NCBI RefSeq assembly: GCF_003086295.3 | Contig: NC_092046.1 | Coordinates: forward strand, 106,061,363 to 106,125,362 | Source: Arachis hypogaea | Lineage: Eukaryota; Streptophyta; Magnoliopsida; Fabales; Fabaceae | Direction of reading: 5' to 3' | DNA length: 64,000 nucleotides | Part shown: piece by piece, positions 40,606-53,420 of the stretch | Numbering within the stretch: the first letter of the stretch is position 1 | Layout: each line of letters begins with the position of its first letter | Notes under the pieces: model-generated | Databases searched by the model: none | What the model was told of the DNA's origin: nothing | What the model saw: only the letters and a program-made list of their open reading frames with translations | Translations under genes and position numbers: made by a program

Positions 40606-42352
40606 GATAAACCCCAATTTTGTGGTTTATATTGTGAAGAATTTGGGGGTTTTGTCAATATTTCTCACACTTATTCACAAGAAATGCATGGTTTTGTGTT
40701 TTCTTCCTAATATTGCTTCATGATGAAAAAACATGCTTATTTTGCCTTAGAATTGCTATATTTTTATCCTCTTTTATTGCCATTCGATGCCGTGATGTAT
40801 TTGTTGAGTGATTTCAGAATTAATAGGGCAAGAATGGCCTAGAAGAGAGAAAGAAAGCATGCACAAGAGGAAGGAATATGAAGATTTGGATTTTGGGAAA
40901 CTCAGCATTGGCGCGCACGCGCACTCCACGAACACGCGTGGATGAGGATAGCTGGAAGTGGCGCGCAAGGATGGACGCATCCACGTGGGCCAGAGAATTC
41001 CCACCGACGCGCACGTGCACCTGGCGCGCACGCGTGGATCATAAAAGCAATCGGCACGCACTCACGCATGGCGCGCACACGCGGAAAGCTGCACGTGACC
41101 TCATTAAAGGAAATCGTGCCTGGTGATTTCTGAGGCTCATCAGGCCCAAATTCAAGCTATTTTTGCATGGAAAAGACCCAAGGATGCTAGGGGGAAAGGG
41201 GGGGATCATTCATTTTACACTTAGACACAATTTTTAGCTAGTTTTTTTGGTTCTTTGTTCTTCTAGAGAGAGAAACCCTTGTTCCTCTCTAGATCTAGCT
41301 TTAATTTCATCTTCTCTTGTTGAATTCTGAATTGGATCTTGTTAATTACTAGTTTTAATTGCTTAATTTGAATTCCTTAGTATAATTTTTCTTAGATCTT
41401 GTGTTAGTTTTATGAATTCTTGTCAATTGTCATTTTATACCCATTTCATGAATGTTGTGAATCTAGACTTGTTGATGTTACATTGATGATTTCTATGATT
41501 AATTGTGTTGTTTGAGTGATTGTATGTTGATAATTGTTAGTGGGTATTTGTTAATTTCAATTTAATTGCAATTTGAACATGACTTTTCTTAATGCTTACC
41601 ATGTGTTTGATGAATTGTTTACTTTGATTATGGAGTAGTTCTCTTTACTCTTGGCCTAGGCTAAGGGAATTAGGTAAACTTGAGTCATTGAGTCTAATGG
41701 ATTTGATGATTTGGGAACCCTTAGTGGTCAATTTGATAGCCATTGACACTAACCTACTACTAAGTCAATTAGTAGGTAGGTTAGACCTTATGGGTTGATG
41801 TTGATCAAACCATTTAACGTACTTCAAGTATAGAAGTAGACTTAATGGGTTTGGTTCCTCATAATTGTCAAGATATGGTTATTAGACAAGGATAGTGACC
41901 CCAACTCCCATGCCTAGCCAAGAGTTACTTTTATCATTCCTATTTGAAAACCCAAAATTCTTGATTACTTGTCTTAGTTATAGTTACTTGTTTAGCTGAG
42001 AATAGAATCATATTGGATGTTACTTTGTTAGTTTGGAATTATTTACATCTTGCTTAGTTATTTGAATTAGTTTCTTGCAATTTAAGATTACTTGCTTGTT
42101 AAGATTCATAGTTTAATTTCTTGCTCAAAACTCACAACCCCGGATTTCTAATCAATGTTGAAGCACATGTTTGCCCATTCCTTGTGAGACGACCCGAGGT
42201 TTGAATACTTCGGTTATTTCTATTGGGGTTGAATTTGTGACAACCAATTTTCCTTCTAAATTTGATCCTCGGGGATTGTTGTTGGGTAGAGCTATACTAC
42301 CAACGCAACTTTATTGAGAAATTCTTTACCGACGGTATCCACGAGGCAATCA
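40606..42352 (+). repeat. E3 5' LTR, 1747 bp (first copy)
   Basis: TGATAAACCCC...GAGGCAATCA. Contains the CpG patch 40910-41090, the CTAGAGAG hairpin near 41264 and the U5 stem-loop 42194-42213 (CCGAGGT/ACTTCGG with one G-T). Left flank CTGAC is the presumed target-site copy. Confidence 0.85.
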
Positions 42353-42358
42353 AATTTT

Positions 42359-42376
42359 TGGCGCCGTTGCCAGGGA
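42359..42376 (+). promoter_or_regulatory. E3 primer binding site, tRNA-Asp (first copy)
   Basis: TGGCGCCGTTGCCAGGGA: 17 of 18 match to the tRNA-Asp complement. Confidence 0.82.
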
Positions 42377-42502
42377 GTGGTTGCAACATATGCCTTGATA
42401 TTGGTTATGTGAATATGTGAATATTGTAGATAGTTTAATTGCTTTCAATATTTGGCTATAGTTTAGATTTCTTTTATATTTGTCCTATGACTCTCAAGTT
42501 TG

Positions 42503-44460
42503 ATGACTCGGTCTCAACCAAATTCTAGGTTAGCCGATTTTGATCCCGAGATTGAAAGAACTTTGTTACACACTCGGCAAGCTAGACGGCGGTTGGATTA
42601 TACGGCTAGTACATCGGCCTCTCTTGAGGAACATACTGAATCACTAGGCGGTACCGAGAGTGACTTGGAGTCCGCTACTTCCTATTCCTCTGTTGGCACT
42701 ACTAATACATCTTTGCATCCTACAGGTGAGCCATACATGGTGGAGCCACGATGGATCACTTTGTATGAGCAAGGAGCTCTGGATATCATACTTCAACCGT
42801 TGCAAGCAAGGTATCCTAACCTTGATCCAAACTTTGAGTTGAAGAGTAGCTTGATACATCTACTTCCAAAGTATCATGGGTTGCCTGGTCAAGACCCCAT
42901 CTGACATCTAAAGGATTTTCAAGTTGCTTGTTCTACGGCTCGAAGGCATGGAGCCGATGAGGTGGCTATCATGATTTTTGCCTTCCCTTTCTCTCTTGAA
43001 GGGCAAGTGAAGACATGGTTTTATTCGCTACCGGATGAGATTGCGACTAATTGGGATTTCTTGAGAAGAGAGTTTCTAGATAAATTCTTCCCACCGGAGA
43101 AGACCGACTACATCCGGAAGGAGATTTCGGGTATAATGCAAAAAGACCAAGAGAGTTTGTACGTGTATTGGTCTCGGTTCAAGAGGCTATTGGAATCTTG
43201 TCCACACCATGGAATGAACACTCGCTTGCTCATTAGCTACTTCACCGGAGGTCTTTGTGTGGAAGATCGAAGATTGCTCACCGCTTCTAGTGGTGGTTCC
43301 CTTTCGAAAAACAAGACGGAGGGAGAAGCTTGGAATTTGATAAAGGATGTTGCCGAGGCTACACAACATACCAGGGTGAGAAGTAATCCTTTCAAGGGTG
43401 TGGTAAAACCATCCCCTTCCGAAGCAAGCCTAACCAAAGTACTTGGGGATATGACCACCATCCTCACACAAATACAAAAGGATCAACGGAATACTACTCC
43501 ATCCAAGCCGTCCAAACCCCACCTCCAGTTGCTCAACTTGAAGGCCCTCCTAGGATTTGTGGTTTGTGCTCTAGCACTACACATTACACCGATCAATGCC
43601 ATCAAATTCAAGAGGAACATGCTCTTATAGTGGCCAATGTGAATTACAAAAACCGTCCACCCTATTCTCCTCAAGGCCAAAACAATTACCCTCATGGTGG
43701 TAATCAACATCAAGGGTGGAGGGATAATGCACAAGGGAGCAATCAATACCAAAAATGGAACAACTCTTCTCCTCATCATAACAACAACCAATCTTCATCT
43801 CAATACCACCATAACAACACCAACTACCAAGCCAACCAAGGTCACTCCAACCAAAACCAAAATAACAACACCAAATACCAAGCACCATACCATAGACAAC
43901 AATCCAACCAAACTCCTTCATCTTCCAACAATCAAGTTGATGAGCTTAGAGCCACCATGGAGAAACGGGATGAGAGCAACAAGGCTCAATTTGATGCCTT
44001 GGGCGCTCAATTGGCTAACCTCACCAACATGCTTTCAAAGATGGCCATGTCAAACCAACCCTCAACCCCCAACAACAACACCAACCAACTATCAAGCTCT
44101 TCTAACCTTCCATCCCAACCCCAACCAAACCCAAAGGGCTGTCTCAACGCCATCACTCTACGGTCGGGGACTACATTAGAGGAGATACCTCCAAAGCTCA
44201 TGGAAGACATTCATGAGGAAGAAGCGATTGTTGAAGCTCCACATAAAGAAGAGGTGGTAGACAAAAGGCATGAGGAAGAAGGAGTAAGCCTCAAGGAACC
44301 TAAGAGGAAAGCTATAGTGGATGAGTCCATTCCTATTCTATTCCCTTCAATAGTGAAGAAGGCAAAGAAAACACCGGAATTTGATTTGAACATGCTTCAA
44401 GTGTTCAAGAAGGTCGAGGTAACCATACCACTTCTTGATGCTATTCAACAAATTCCATAG
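42503..44460 (+). pseudogene. E3 gag (first copy)
   Basis: Same protein as 50847-52805 (see there), with TGA at 42902-42904. It also lacks one A near 43485 (ATCAACGG versus ATCAAACGG), which shifts the frame and splits the gag in this copy only. This looks like a sequencing indel. Confidence 0.75.
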
Positions 44461-47344
44461 TATGTAAAATTTTTGAAAGACTTGTGTACACACAAGGATA
44501 GGATAGGAGATTTGGAGACATTATCCTTGGGTAGTTCAATTTCTTCCTTGATGGAACCTATTCCAAAGAAATGTGGTGACCCTGGACCTTGTTTGGTGTC
44601 TTGTTGTATTGGTGGGCACACTTTTCATGATTGTATGTGTGACTTGGGAGCTTGTGTATGCATCATGCCGCTTTCCATCTTTGTGCGGTTGAATTTGGCT
44701 CCGTTAAAGAAGTCGGCAGCAAAGTTTGCCTTAGCCGATAAAAGTGTGATCACGGTGATAGGAATAGCCGAAGATGTACTTGTGGCGATCGAGGATTTAG
44801 TTTTTCCGGTTGACTTTTACATCCTTGAAATGCCTCCAATAGAAAATAGAAGCTCATCCTCCGTTCTACTTGGTAGACCCTTTCTTAAGACCTCTAAATT
44901 CAAGTTAGATGCCTTCACCGGCATATATTCCTTTGAGGTTGGAGACAAGACTATCAAGTTCAATTTGGAAGAAGCCATGAAGCATCCTCCCGAAGAGCAT
45001 TCCATTCTCCGATGTGATGTAATTGATGAAGTGGTAGCGGAAGTGCAAGAAGAAGACCACAACAAGCTATGCTAACCCATTGTTGAAGAGACGGATGACC
45101 AAGAGGATGAACATAAGAAAGTTGTTGAGAATGAACTCCATGAGCTTGATGAAAAGGAACCTCAGCTTGAGGCAAAGAGTGAATTGAAACCTCTTCCATC
45201 TCATTTGAAGTATGCTTTCTTAGAGGACAACCAAAAGTTTCCGGTCATTATTGCTAGTGAGCTTTCAAGTGAAGAAGAAGGGAAGCTCCTAGATGTTCTA
45301 AGAAGGTACAAGAAAGCGATTGGATAGAGCCTAGCCGATATTGTGGGGATTGATCCTCGCAAGTGCATGCATCGTATATTTCTCCAAGAGGGAGCTAGAC
45401 CGGTTAGGCAACCACAAAAAAGGCTTAACCCGACCATCCTTGATGTGGTAAAGAAGGAGGCCACTAGACTACTTGATGCGGGTATCATATACCCAATTTC
45501 TGACAGTGAATGGGTGAGCCCGGTCCAGGTTGTTCCCAAGAAATCAGGCATCACTGCGATTAAAAAGGATGATGGTGAAGTGGTCACCAAGAGAGTACAA
45601 AATGCGTGGCGAGTGTGCATTGATTATAGAAGATTGAACGCCGCTACAAGAAAGGACCACTACCCTTTGCCCTTTATTGATCAGATGTTGGACCGTTTGG
45701 CGGGTAAATCCCATTATTGTTTTTTTGATGGATTCACTGGTTACTTCCAGATTCACATTGCTCCTGAAGATCAGGAAAAGACCACATTCACTTGCCCTTT
45801 TGGCACCTTTGCCTATAAAAGGATGCCATTTGGACTATGTAATGCACTTGCTACTTTTCAGCGGTTTATAACGAGTATCTTTTCCGATCTAATGGAGAAT
45901 TATCTAGAAGTCTTTATGGATGACTTCAGTGTTTATGGAACTTCATTTGATTGTTACTTAGAGAACTTGGCCAAGGTCTTAGCTAGATGTGTTGACACTA
46001 ACCTTGTCTTGAATTTTGAAAAATGTCACTTTATGGTAAGACAAGGTATAGTGTTGGAACATGTAGTATCTCATGAAGGCATTTCTGTAGACCCGGCCAA
46101 GGTCGATGTTATCACCACTTTACCTCACCCCTCATCTGTGAGGGAGGTTCGCTCGTTTTTAGGCCATGCAGGATTCTATAGGCGTTTTATCAAAGATTTC
46201 AGCAAGATTGCTTTGCCATTGTCGCGCCTACTCCAAAAAGATGTAGATTTTGAGTTTGATAGTGAATATGTGAAAGCTTTTAAAGAGCTAAGGAGAGTTC
46301 TTACCACAGCACCGATTGTGCGAGGCCCCAACTGGACGTTGCCATTCGAGATAATGTGTGATGCGTCAAACCATGCTGTAGGTGCCGCGCTTGCACAGCG
46401 CGATGGTAAACTCCCTTATGTCATTGCTTACTCTTCTAAAACACTGGATGCAGCACAAATCCAACTATACCACTACTGAAAAGGAACTCTTAGCTATTGT
46501 TCATGCTTTAGATAAATTCAGATCTTATTTTCTAGGATCAAAGATAGTGGTATACACAGATCATGCAGCTTTAAAGTACATATTGACAAAGAATGAGTCA
46601 AAGCCTAGACTCATACGTTGGATCTTGCTTTTGCAAGAGTTCGACATTGAGATTAGGGACCAGAGTGGATCTCAAAACCTGGTTGCGGATTATTTAAGCC
46701 GTATTGAGAATTTAAAATTTGACCCATTTCCGATTAATGACTCATTCCCATTGGATAGTTTGCATGCTGTGACGGATAATTTTCCTTGGTTTGCCCCAAT
46801 GGTGAACTACTTGGTTGCGAAACTCTTCCCTCCTAACTTTTCTAAACACCAAAGGGATAAGTTGAGGAGTGATTCCAGATACTATATTTGGGATGACCCT
46901 CACTTGTGGAAGAGGAGAGTGGACCAAGTAATTCGAAGATGTGTCCCGGAGTCTGAAATCCAACCCATTCTTGAAGCTTGCCATTCGTCCGAATGTGGTG
47001 GCCACTTTGGCCCACAAAGGACCGCTAAAAAGGTGTTGGATTGTGGATTCTGGTGGCCAACCTTATTCAAGGATGCTAACCGGTTCTGTGTGTCTTGCCA
47101 TCACTGTCAGAAGTTGGGAACACATCCCAAAGGGATGAAATGCCTCAGCAACCTATGCTGTTCTATGAGATATTTGATGTATGGGGCATTGACTTTATGG
47201 GACCATTTCCCAACTCTAGTGGTATCTGTATATTCTGTTAGCGGTTGACTACGTGTTAAAGTGGGTAGAAGCAATACCTACCCGCCTTGACGATGCCAAT
47301 ACGTCATTTCTTTTATTAGAAAAACATTGTATGCCGTATGAAGG
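44461..47344 (+). pseudogene. E3 pol (PR-RT-RH, partial INT), first copy, ends in gap
   Basis: Same stops and shift as the second copy: TAG at 44458-44460, TAA at 45073-45075, TAG at 45325-45327, frame change near 46450. Past about 47115 the sequence degrades by single-base losses next to the gap, so the integrase core cannot be read. See 52803-56433. Confidence 0.8.
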
Positions 47345-48344
47345 NNNNNNNNNNNNNNNNNNNNNNNNNNNNNNNNNNNNNNNNNNNNNNNNNNNNNNNN
47401 NNNNNNNNNNNNNNNNNNNNNNNNNNNNNNNNNNNNNNNNNNNNNNNNNNNNNNNNNNNNNNNNNNNNNNNNNNNNNNNNNNNNNNNNNNNNNNNNNNNN
47501 NNNNNNNNNNNNNNNNNNNNNNNNNNNNNNNNNNNNNNNNNNNNNNNNNNNNNNNNNNNNNNNNNNNNNNNNNNNNNNNNNNNNNNNNNNNNNNNNNNNN
47601 NNNNNNNNNNNNNNNNNNNNNNNNNNNNNNNNNNNNNNNNNNNNNNNNNNNNNNNNNNNNNNNNNNNNNNNNNNNNNNNNNNNNNNNNNNNNNNNNNNNN
47701 NNNNNNNNNNNNNNNNNNNNNNNNNNNNNNNNNNNNNNNNNNNNNNNNNNNNNNNNNNNNNNNNNNNNNNNNNNNNNNNNNNNNNNNNNNNNNNNNNNNN
47801 NNNNNNNNNNNNNNNNNNNNNNNNNNNNNNNNNNNNNNNNNNNNNNNNNNNNNNNNNNNNNNNNNNNNNNNNNNNNNNNNNNNNNNNNNNNNNNNNNNNN
47901 NNNNNNNNNNNNNNNNNNNNNNNNNNNNNNNNNNNNNNNNNNNNNNNNNNNNNNNNNNNNNNNNNNNNNNNNNNNNNNNNNNNNNNNNNNNNNNNNNNNN
48001 NNNNNNNNNNNNNNNNNNNNNNNNNNNNNNNNNNNNNNNNNNNNNNNNNNNNNNNNNNNNNNNNNNNNNNNNNNNNNNNNNNNNNNNNNNNNNNNNNNNN
48101 NNNNNNNNNNNNNNNNNNNNNNNNNNNNNNNNNNNNNNNNNNNNNNNNNNNNNNNNNNNNNNNNNNNNNNNNNNNNNNNNNNNNNNNNNNNNNNNNNNNN
48201 NNNNNNNNNNNNNNNNNNNNNNNNNNNNNNNNNNNNNNNNNNNNNNNNNNNNNNNNNNNNNNNNNNNNNNNNNNNNNNNNNNNNNNNNNNNNNNNNNNNN
48301 NNNNNNNNNNNNNNNNNNNNNNNNNNNNNNNNNNNNNNNNNNNN
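47345..48344. other. Assembly gap, 1000 N
   Basis: Exactly 1000 N, a placeholder length. Reading frames across it are meaningless. Both flanks are duplicated elsewhere in the window. Confidence 0.99.
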
Positions 48345-48953
48345 CTTTATCTTTTTGTGCTGATGAAGCCTGGGGTAGCGAAGAAGAAAGCTCTTGGGTT
48401 TCTTTCCGAGCTACTCAAGACAAAAGGTTTTCTCTATGTATGACGAGTCCTTTAGGGACTTTAAAGACTATTATTTTAAGGTCTGAACTGTTGAGGGAGC
48501 TCGGCCCTTTTTTGGATGAGAATGATGAGCCTACCTTCCCTTTGTGCTGGCAGAAGAACGTAGTAGTATCTAGGTATTCCTGGGAAGTCTAGATGAGGTC
48601 GAGCAGGCCTTTGTAAATGTGTTAGAGGAAACTGGGGGGAATCCCTCATCTTGATAAGTTTCTTTCTGATCATTCCTTCTTCGAACTGAATTGGGTAGTG
48701 GTCGACTTCTTGTTAATAGTTTCGCTTTGTGGTTGAATGTTTATCTTCATCTATTTGTGACTTATTTTCTTGTTTTCTTTTTTGTAGATATGGTCAATTC
48801 TACAGATTCTATGAAGCATTTTCGTAGGCGAAGAAGCGACAGCTTTCAATCTCGGCAAGGTATGGAGGGAGAGTCTCCCAGGTTCCCGAAGAACCACCGT
48901 TGAGTGCTTCTAGGCCGAGGAGGTTATTCAATCTTAATCGAATTATCTCTGAC
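48345..48953 (+). pseudogene. Second copy of the T3 antisense-gene tail
   Basis: Repeats 39966-40605 with many one-base deletions (for example near 48392, 48508 and 48830-48945), typical of uncorrected long-read contig ends. It includes the same E3 insertion point (CTGAC). Confidence 0.8.
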
Positions 48954-50696
48954 TGATAAACCCAATTTTGTGGTTTATATTGTGAAGAATTTGGGGGTTT
49001 TGTCAATATTTCTCACACTTATTCACAAGAAATGCATGGTTTTGTGTTTTCTTCCTAATATTGCTTCATGATGAAAAAACATGCTTATTTTGCCTTAGAA
49101 TTGCTATATTTTTATCCTCTTTTATTGCCATTCGATGCCGTGATGTATTTGTTGAGTGATTTCAGAATTAATAGGGCAAGAATGGCCTAGAAGAGAGAAA
49201 GAAGCATGCACAAGAGGAAGGAATATGAAGATTTGGATTTTGGGAAACTCAGCATTGGCGCGCACGCGCACTCCACGAACACGCGTGGATGAGGATAGCT
49301 GGAAGTGGCGCGCAAGGATGGACGCATCCACGTGGGCCAGAGAATTCCCACCGACGCGCACGTGCACTGGGCGCACGCGTGGATCATAAAAGCAATCGGC
49401 ACGCACTCACGCATGGCGCGCACACGCGGAAAGCTGCACGTGACCTCATTAAAGGAAATCGTGCCTGGTGATTTCTGAGGCTCATCAGGCCCAAATTCAA
49501 GCTATTTTTGCATGGAAAAGACCCAAGGATGCTAGGGGGAAAGGGGGGATCATTCATTTTACACTTAGACACAATTTTTAGCTAGTTTTTTTGGTTCTTT
49601 GTTCTTCTAGAGAGAGAAACCCTTGTTCCTCTCTAGATCTAGCTTTAATTTCATCTTCTCTTGTTGAATTCTGAATTGGATCTTGTTAATTACTAGTTTT
49701 AATTGCTTAATTTGAATTCCTTAGTATAATTTTTCTTAGATCTTGTGTTAGTTTTATGAATTCTTGTCAATTGTCATTTTATACCCATTTCATGAATGTT
49801 GTGAATCTAGACTTGTTGATGTTACATTGATGATTTCTATGATTAATTGTGTTGTTTGAGTGATTGTATGTTGATAATTGTTAGTGGGTATTTGTTAATT
49901 TCAATTTAATTGCAATTTGAACATGACTTTTCTTAATGCTTACCATGTGTTTGATGAATTGTTTACTTTGATTATGGAGTAGTTCTCTTTACTCTTGGCC
50001 TAGGCTAAGGGAATTAGGTAAACTTGAGTCATTGAGTCTAATGGATTTGATGATTTGGGAACCCTTAGTGGTCAATTTGATAGCCATTGACACTAACCTA
50101 CTACTAAGTCAATTAGTAGGTAGGTTAGACCTTATGGGTTGATGTTGATCAAACCATTTAACGTACTTCAAGTATAGAAGTAGACTTAATGGGTTTGGTT
50201 CCTCATAATTGTCAAGATATGGTTATTAGACAAGGATAGTGACCCCAACTCCCATGCCTAGCCAAGAGTTACTTTTATCATTCCTATTTGAAAACCCAAA
50301 ATTCTTGATTACTTGTCTTAGTTATAGTTACTTGTTTAGCTGAGAATAGAATCATATTGGATGTTACTTTGTTAGTTTGGAATTATTTACATCTTGCTTA
50401 GTTATTTGAATTAGTTTCTTGCAATTTAAGATTACTTGCTTGTTAAGATTCATAGTTTAATTTCTTGCTCAAAACTCACAACCCCGGATTTCTAATCAAT
50501 GTTGAAGCACATGTTTGCCCATTCCTTGTGAGACGACCCGAGGTTTGAATACTTCGGTTATTTCTATTGGGGTTGAATTTGTGACAACCAATTTTCCTTC
50601 TAAATTTGATCCTCGGGGATTGTTGTTGGGTAGAGCTATACTACCAACGCAACTTTATTGAGAAATTCTTTACCGACGGTATCCACGAGGCAATCA
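48954..50696 (+). repeat. E3 5' LTR (second copy), 1743 bp
   Basis: Four bases shorter than the first copy, all differences being small indels in its first 600 bp, nearest the gap. CpG patch 49257-49432; U5 stem-loop 50538-50557. Confidence 0.85.
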
Positions 50697-50702
50697 AATT
50701 TT

Positions 50703-50720
50703 TGGCGCCGTTGCCAGGGA
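50703..50720 (+). promoter_or_regulatory. E3 primer binding site, tRNA-Asp (second copy)
   Basis: Identical to 42359-42376. Confidence 0.82.
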
Positions 50721-50846
50721 GTGGTTGCAACATATGCCTTGATATTGGTTATGTGAATATGTGAATATTGTAGATAGTTTAATTGCTTTCAATATTTGGC
50801 TATAGTTTAGATTTCTTTTATATTTGTCCTATGACTCTCAAGTTTG

Positions 50847-52805
50847 ATGACTCGGTCTCAACCAAATTCTAGGTTAGCCGATTTTGATCCCGAGATTGAA
50901 AGAACTTTGTTACACACTCGGCAAGCTAGACGGCGGTTGGATTATACGGCTAGTACATCGGCCTCTCTTGAGGAACATACTGAATCACTAGGCGGTACCG
51001 AGAGTGACTTGGAGTCCGCTACTTCCTATTCCTCTGTTGGCACTACTAATACATCTTTGCATCCTACAGGTGAGCCATACATGGTGGAGCCACGATGGAT
51101 CACTTTGTATGAGCAAGGAGCTCTGGATATCATACTTCAACCGTTGCAAGCAAGGTATCCTAACCTTGATCCAAACTTTGAGTTGAAGAGTAGCTTGATA
51201 CATCTACTTCCAAAGTATCATGGGTTGCCTGGTCAAGACCCCATCTGACATCTAAAGGATTTTCAAGTTGCTTGTTCTACGGCTCGAAGGCATGGAGCCG
51301 ATGAGGTGGCTATCATGATTTTTGCCTTCCCTTTCTCTCTTGAAGGGCAAGTGAAGACATGGTTTTATTCGCTACCGGATGAGATTGCGACTAATTGGGA
51401 TTTCTTGAGAAGAGAGTTTCTAGATAAATTCTTCCCACCGGAGAAGACCGACTACATCCGGAAGGAGATTTCGGGTATAATGCAAAAAGACCAAGAGAGT
51501 TTGTACGTGTATTGGTCTCGGTTCAAGAGGCTATTGGAATCTTGTCCACACCATGGAATGAACACTCGCTTGCTCATTAGCTACTTCACCGGAGGTCTTT
51601 GTGTGGAAGATCGAAGATTGCTCACCGCTTCTAGTGGTGGTTCCCTTTCGAAAAACAAGACGGAGGGAGAAGCTTGGAATTTGATAAAGGATGTTGCCGA
51701 GGCTACACAACATACCAGGGTGAGAAGTAATCCTTTCAAGGGTGTGGTAAAACCATCCCCTTCCGAAGCAAGCCTAACCAAAGTACTTGGGGATATGACC
51801 ACCATCCTCACACAAATACAAAAGGATCAAACGGAATACTACTCCATCCAAGCCGTCCAAACCCCACCTCCAGTTGCTCAACTTGAAGGCCCTCCTAGGA
51901 TTTGTGGTTTGTGCTCTAGCACTACACATTACACCGATCAATGCCATCAAATTCAAGAGGAACATGCTCTTATAGTGGCCAATGTGAATTACAAAAACCG
52001 TCCACCCTATTCTCCTCAAGGCCAAAACAATTACCCTCATGGTGGTAATCAACATCAAGGGTGGAGGGATAATGCACAAGGGAGCAATCAATACCAAAAA
52101 TGGAACAACTCTTCTCCTCATCATAACAACAACCAATCTTCATCTCAATACCACCATAACAACACCAACTACCAAGCCAACCAAGGTCACTCCAACCAAA
52201 ACCAAAATAACAACACCAAATACCAAGCACCATACCATAGACAACAATCCAACCAAACTCCTTCATCTTCCAACAATCAAGTTGATGAGCTTAGAGCCAC
52301 CATGGAGAAACGGGATGAGAGCAACAAGGCTCAATTTGATGCCTTGGGCGCTCAATTGGCTAACCTCACCAACATGCTTTCAAAGATGGCCATGTCAAAC
52401 CAACCCTCAACCCCCAACAACAACACCAACCAACTATCAAGCTCTTCTAACCTTCCATCCCAACCCCAACCAAACCCAAAGGGCTGTCTCAACGCCATCA
52501 CTCTACGGTCGGGGACTACATTAGAGGAGATACCTCCAAAGCTCATGGAAGACATTCATGAGGAAGAAGCGATTGTTGAAGCTCCACATAAAGAAGAGGT
52601 GGTAGACAAAAGGCATGAGGAAGAAGGAGTAAGCCTCAAGGAACCTAAGAGGAAAGCTATAGTGGATGAGTCCATTCCTATTCTATTCCCTTCAATAGTG
52701 AAGAAGGCAAAGAAAACACCGGAATTTGATTTGAACATGCTTCAAGTGTTCAAGAAGGTCGAGGTAACCATACCACTTCTTGATGCTATTCAACAAATTC
52801 CATAG
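50847..52805 (+). pseudogene. E3 gag
   Basis: Start ATG 50847 (MTRSQPNSRLADFDPEIE), 127 nt after the PBS. TGA at 51246-51248 breaks the region just before the capsid core, then AIMIFAFPFSLEGQVKTWFY, LRREFLDKFFPPEKTDYI and LYVYWSRFKRLLESCPHHG. A zinc knuckle-like CGLCSSTTHYTDQCHQI (C-x2-C-x4-H-x4-C) lies near 51904-51955. It is followed by a long Asn/Gln/His-rich domain (52000-52270) and the conserved LNAITLRSG. It ends at TAG 52803-52805. It packages genomic RNA. Confidence 0.82.
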
Positions 52806-53420
52806 TATGTAAAATTTTTGAAAGACTTGTGTACACACAAGGATAGGATAGGAGATTTGGAGACATTATCCTTGGGTAGTTCAATTTCTTCCTTGATGGA
52901 ACCTATTCCAAAGAAATGTGGTGACCCTGGACCTTGTTTGGTGTCTTGTTGTATTGGTGGGCACACTTTTCATGATTGTATGTGTGACTTGGGAGCTTGT
53001 GTATGCATCATGCCGCTTTCCATCTTTGTGCGGTTGAATTTGGCTCCGTTAAAGAAGTCGGCAGCAAAGTTTGCCTTAGCCGATAAAAGTGTGATCACGG
53101 TGATAGGAATAGCCGAAGATGTACTTGTGGCGATCGAGGATTTAGTTTTTCCGGTTGACTTTTACATCCTTGAAATGCCTCCAATAGAAAATAGAAGCTC
53201 ATCCTCCGTTCTACTTGGTAGACCCTTTCTTAAGACCTCTAAATTCAAGTTAGATGCCTTCACCGGCATATATTCCTTTGAGGTTGGAGACAAGACTATC
53301 AAGTTCAATTTGGAAGAAGCCATGAAGCATCCTCCCGAAGAGCATTCCATTCTCCGATGTGATGTAATTGATGAAGTGGTAGCGGAAGTGCAAGAAGAAG
53401 ACCACAACAAGCTATGCTAA
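52806..53420 (+). pseudogene. E3 protease domain
   Basis: In frame with gag after the TAG. Active site CDLGACVCIMPLS (Asp at 52986-52988) where most relatives have a Ser-containing motif. Second loop VLLGRPFLKTSKFKLDAF. Ends at TAA 53418-53420, after which the frame continues with an acidic linker. Confidence 0.8.

Larger units (their letters stand above)
40606..47344 (+). mobile_element. E3 Athila-like element, first assembled copy
   Basis: 5' LTR, PBS, gag, PR, RT, RH and the start of integrase, then the gap. It is base-for-base nearly identical to 48954-55690, differing mainly by single-base indels in homopolymers. It probably represents the same DNA assembled twice. Confidence 0.85.

Noticed and set aside
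47253..48443. A 396-codon ORF across the gap
   Set aside because: Almost all of it is N. It is an artefact of translating the gap.
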